Assembly: GCF_900240245.1 (NCBI RefSeq)
Contig: NZ_OESQ01000001.1
Span: 413,437 to 477,436 of the forward strand
Length of the DNA stretch: 64,000 nt
Source of the DNA: Lachnoclostridium edouardi
Lineage (GTDB): Bacteria > Bacillota > Clostridia > Lachnospirales > Lachnospiraceae
Reading direction: 5' to 3'
Every line of letters starts with the position of its first letter. The stretch's first letter is position 1. Below, one piece after another: positions 61,814 through 64,000 of the stretch. The translations under genes were made by a program, and so were the position numbers. A model generated the notes under the pieces. It searched no databases, had not been told where the DNA came from, and saw only the letters and a list, made by a program, of their open reading frames with translations.

Positions 61814-62833
61814 TTAAAACTGTTTCAGGAAACGAATGTCGTTTTCATAAAGCAGACGCATATCGTCTATTTCATATTTCAGCAGCGCAATACGCTCAAG
61901 GCCTACGCCGAAAGCAAATCCTGAATACTCTTCCGGATCAATGTTGCACATTTCCAGAACGTGAGGATGTACCATTCCGCAGCCTAAAATCTCAATCCAG
62001 CCGGAGCCTTTGCAGAAACGGCAGCCCTTTCCGCCGCACTTAAAGCAGGTTACGTCCACCTCAGCGCTGGGCTCAGTAAACGGGAAATGGTGAGGGCGGA
62101 ACTTTACTTTTGTCTCCGGCCCAAACAGCTCCCTTGCAAATTCTGCTAATGTTCCCTTTAAATCTGCAAAAGTAATATTTTTGTCAATAACAAGTCCCTC
62201 AATCTGATGGAAGGAAGGAGAATGTGTTGCGTCCACCTCGTCAGAACGGAATACACGTCCCGGGGCGATCATACGGATAGGCAGCTTTCCCTGTTCCATA
62301 ACACGTACCTGCACTGGAGAAGTCTGGGTTCTCAGCACAATATCTTTATTTACATAAAATGTGTCCTGCTCGTCCTTTGCCGGGTGATTTGCAGGAATAT
62401 TCAGTTTTTCAAAGTTGTAAAGGTCATACTCCACCTCAGGGCCCTCCACTACTTCATAGCCCATTCCCACGAAAATTCTTTCTACTTCTTTTAATGCGAT
62501 TGTATTAGGATGGCTGTGGCCTACATGGTTTTTCTCTGCAGGAAGAGTCACGTCAATAACTTCCTTTTTCATCTGCTCTTCTCTGGCTTTTCTGGCCAAA
62601 ACAGTTTTCTTTTCCTCCAGCATAGACTCAATGATTTCTCTGGCCTCATTTACCATCTGGCCTACCTTTGGTCTGTCCTCAGGAGCAACGTCCTTCATAC
62701 TTTTCAATACTGTTGTCAGCTGGCCTTTTTTTCCCAGATATGCAACGCGGATGTCATTGAGGCCTTCTAAAGCTGCGGAAGCTTCAATCTGCTTCAAGGC
62801 TTCTTCCTTAATTTTTTCTAACTGCTCTTTCAT
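61814..62833 (-). CDS. pheS: phenylalanyl-tRNA synthetase alpha subunit
   Basis: This 339-residue class II catalytic chain has an N-terminal coiled coil (about 1-80). Motif 2 lies around RVFRSDEVDATHSPSFHQIE, and motif 3 is in FAFGVGLERIALLKY. A four-cysteine zinc-like cluster CFKCGGKGCRFCKGSGW, common in clostridial PheS, is visible. I chose the ATG at 62833 behind AAGGAG; the longer frame runs into the T-box terminator. Controlled by the T-box at 62864-63147. Confidence 0.96.
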   Translation of the reverse strand: MKEQLEKIKEEALKQIEASAALEGLNDIRVAYLGKKGQLTTVLKSMKDVAPEDRPKVGQMVNEAREIIESMLEEKKTVLARKAREEQMKKEVIDVTLPAEKNHVGHSHPNTIALKEVERIFVGMGYEVVEGPEVEYDLYNFEKLNIPANHPAKDEQDTFYVNKDIVLRTQTSPVQVRVMEQGKLPIRMIAPGRVFRSDEVDATHSPSFHQIEGLVIDKNITFADLKGTLAEFARELFGPETKVKFRPHHFPFTEPSAEVDVTCFKCGGKGCRFCKGSGWIEILGCGMVHPHVLEMCNIDPEEYSGFAFGVGLERIALLKYEIDDMRLLYENDIRFLKQF

Positions 62834-62863
62834 AATGATCTCCTTTACTTTTTCTTTGGGCGA

Positions 62864-63147
62864 AAAAAAGAAAACCTCGTTCCTTCGCAAAACGAAGGGA
62901 CGAGGTTAAATCGCGGTACCACCCTAATTCCTGCCTGTTACGGCAGACACTTTATACTTAACGCGTATTACGTCACAGCTTACTGACAGTCTGTAAAACA
63001 ATCCTGCTTCAGCCATGCAGCTCCGGCGGGAACTTGGGAACACTTATCTGAACTTGGAAAGGCTTTCAGCCGGTGACCCTTCCTCTCTGAAAGAAAATAA
63101 GCTCTTACTTAACGCCATCATTGCTTTTCTTTATAAATCTATGTCAT
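62864..63147 (-). ncRNA. T-box leader of pheST
   Basis: Conserved T-box AGGGTGGTACCGCG at 62925-62912 on the minus strand, followed by a strong terminator (62868-62908, arms AACCTCGT and ACGAGGTT, then T-run). Stem I lies upstream. Two TTC (Phe) triplets occur in the AAGTTCAGATAAGTGTTCCC stretch and are candidates for the specifier; which one is not resolved without folding. Confidence 0.93.
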
Positions 63148-63176
63148 ATTCTAACTATGTTTTTTACAAATGTCAA
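63148..63176 (-). promoter_or_regulatory. pheST promoter
   Basis: On the minus strand, consensus -35 TTGACA (63176-63171), 17-bp spacer, -10 TAGAAT (63153-63148). The -35 contains the TGA stop codon of the upstream SLH gene (63175-63173). Confidence 0.9.
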
Positions 63177-64000
63177 GAGCTTTTTCCCAAGAAGCTGCTT
63201 TGGAATTTTTCATCCCAGGCCTTTCCGGCAGGCGGGACTAAATAATTGCGCTCAATGAAGTTATGGAGCATGGCCCCGGCTTCTGCCCGGGTGGCAGTTT
63301 TCTGGGGGGTGAGGGCGCCGTTTTCGCAGCCTTTCATCAATCTGCTCCCAACGGCCCACTTAACCGCCTCCACCGCCCAATCCGACACGCTCCCGGCATC
63401 GGTAAAGCCGGAAAGATCTCTTGTGGCGGTGAGATCGTACCCTTTATAGCCTGCATAGTTGTAAAACATCACCGCAAGCTGCTCACAGGTCACTGGATCT
63501 TCTGGGTGGTAAGTGTTATCCCCATAGCCTGCCGCAATGCCCTTTTGGCTGGCCCAGAGCACTGCATCATAGTACCACTCTGTACCTGGGCCGTAGGCCA
63601 CGTCGGTGAATGGGCTGTCCCCGGTCACTTCCGGGCTTCCGTCTATATGGTAGAGGAGCACGGCGATCTGGGCGCGGGTGATAACAGCATAAAACTTAAA
63701 GGCGGCATCGCTTGTTTCTGAATTTCCCTTTGCAAACACAACCTCAATGGTATGCTGCGCCTCCACGTTCTCAAAGGTGTAGCTGCTTACCGCGCCTACA
63801 CTCTGGCCGTCCACCAGCACATCAAAAATATAGTAGCCGCCATCCGGGGTAATGGTAAAGGTCTTGTCCCGGCCCTCCCGGACGCCGACACTATAGGACG
63901 GGGAGATGGAGCCGCCTGCCCCTGCGGTAGCGGTTATGGTATATTCCGTGCAGCTGGAACCACCGCCTCCACCCCCACCGCTGTTTTTCGTCCATTGTGC
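63173..64000 (-). CDS. SLH-domain surface protein, C-terminal part
   Basis: Open to the right window edge; 275 residues visible. From the N-side: a polyglycine linker (SGGGGGGGSS), one bacterial InlB-like repeat module (ATAGAGGSISPSYSV through NVEAQHTIEVVFAK), then SLH repeats: ITRAQIAVLLYHIDG, FTDV...WYYDAVLWASQKGIAAG, VTCEQLAVMFYNYAG, and WAVEAVKWAVGSRLMKG with ATRAEAGAMLHNFIE. SLH domains bind pyruvylated wall polymers. The DNA is clearly richer in G+C than its neighbours (37 of 60 bases at 63841-63900 against 26 of 60 at 62101-62160 by hand count), which suggests transfer. Confidence 0.9.
   Translation of the reverse strand, partial: AQWTKNSGGGGGGGSSCTEYTITATAGAGGSISPSYSVGVREGRDKTFTITPDGGYYIFDVLVDGQSVGAVSSYTFENVEAQHTIEVVFAKGNSETSDAAFKFYAVITRAQIAVLLYHIDGSPEVTGDSPFTDVAYGPGTEWYYDAVLWASQKGIAAGYGDNTYHPEDPVTCEQLAVMFYNYAGYKGYDLTATRDLSGFTDAGSVSDWAVEAVKWAVGSRLMKGCENGALTPQKTATRAEAGAMLHNFIERNYLVPPAGKAWDEKFQSSFLGKSS

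Overview
The window looks like a chromosomal segment of a Gram-positive, spore-forming anaerobe of the Clostridia, most probably Lachnospiraceae (Clostridium cluster XIVa). This is inferred from gene content, strong AGGAGG ribosome binding sites, canonical TTGACA/TATAAT promoters, T-box leaders, a SleB-type cell-wall hydrolase, a clostridial ATP-type PEP carboxykinase and moderate G+C. Almost every gene lies on the minus strand, so the window is read right to left. The plus-strand genes are a CYTH protein, a YprB-like nuclease, a cold-shock protein and one small repressor.

Layout from left to right. 1-180: left end of an IS200/IS605-type insertion that runs off the window. 0.28-6.7 kb: protein quality-control operon tig-clpP-clpX-lon-engB. 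6.8-11 kb: DJ-1 family protein, CYTH protein, cysteine synthase, M32 carboxypeptidase, NUDIX hydrolase. 11.1-21.9 kb: three-subunit molybdenum hydroxylase, PBP and FtsW-like pair, U32 peptidase, ZapA, RuvAB. 22-24.2 kb: YprB, DUF5662 and Csp proteins. 24.2-25.8 kb: a small accessory patch with a dead IS200 transposase, a secreted cell-wall-binding protein and a frameshifted secreted-protein remnant. 25.8-34.9 kb: Hsp33, methyltransferase, HAD phosphatase, PEP carboxykinase, SleB, YbaK, HAD protein, ThrS with a T-box. 35-42.5 kb: two YcxB-like membrane proteins, a secreted TIM-barrel glycosidase candidate, IlvE, acetamidase, MATE pump, secreted YHYH protein. 42.5-50.3 kb: two small repressors beside tmRNA, then smpB, rnr, secG, eno, a transaldolase-like aldolase and a D,D-carboxypeptidase. 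50.4-59.2 kb: an acid-utilisation cluster. 59.3-63.2 kb: pheST with a T-box. 63.2-64 kb: the C-terminal part of a GC-rich SLH surface protein.

The acid-utilisation cluster (50.4-59.2 kb) is the most interesting region. In transcription order it encodes an SDR, thiolase, CoA-transferase, VOC epimerase-like protein, TRAP transporter (DctP, DctQ, DctM), a FadR-type GntR regulator and an acyl-CoA ligase. It reads as a route for importing a carboxylic acid, activating it with CoA and cleaving it by thiolysis. Four of its genes are broken: thiolase by one in-frame TGA, DctP by a deletion with frameshift, DctM by one missing base in a homopolymer, and the ligase by several lesions. The near-identical palindromes GTAAATATTTACCA and GTAAAAATTTACCA sit at the regulator's own promoter and just upstream of the operon promoter, so the regulatory circuit can be proposed from sequence alone.

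Other signals worth attention are a roughly 94-nt strongly folded element between secG and rnr, mutually exclusive hairpins between clpX and lon, a repressor pair and gene remnant next to the tmRNA 3' end (a common integration site), a 22-bp dyad upstream of the pckA promoter, and an SLH gene whose stop codon lies inside the pheS -35 box. I found no CRISPR array and no defence locus I could recognise.
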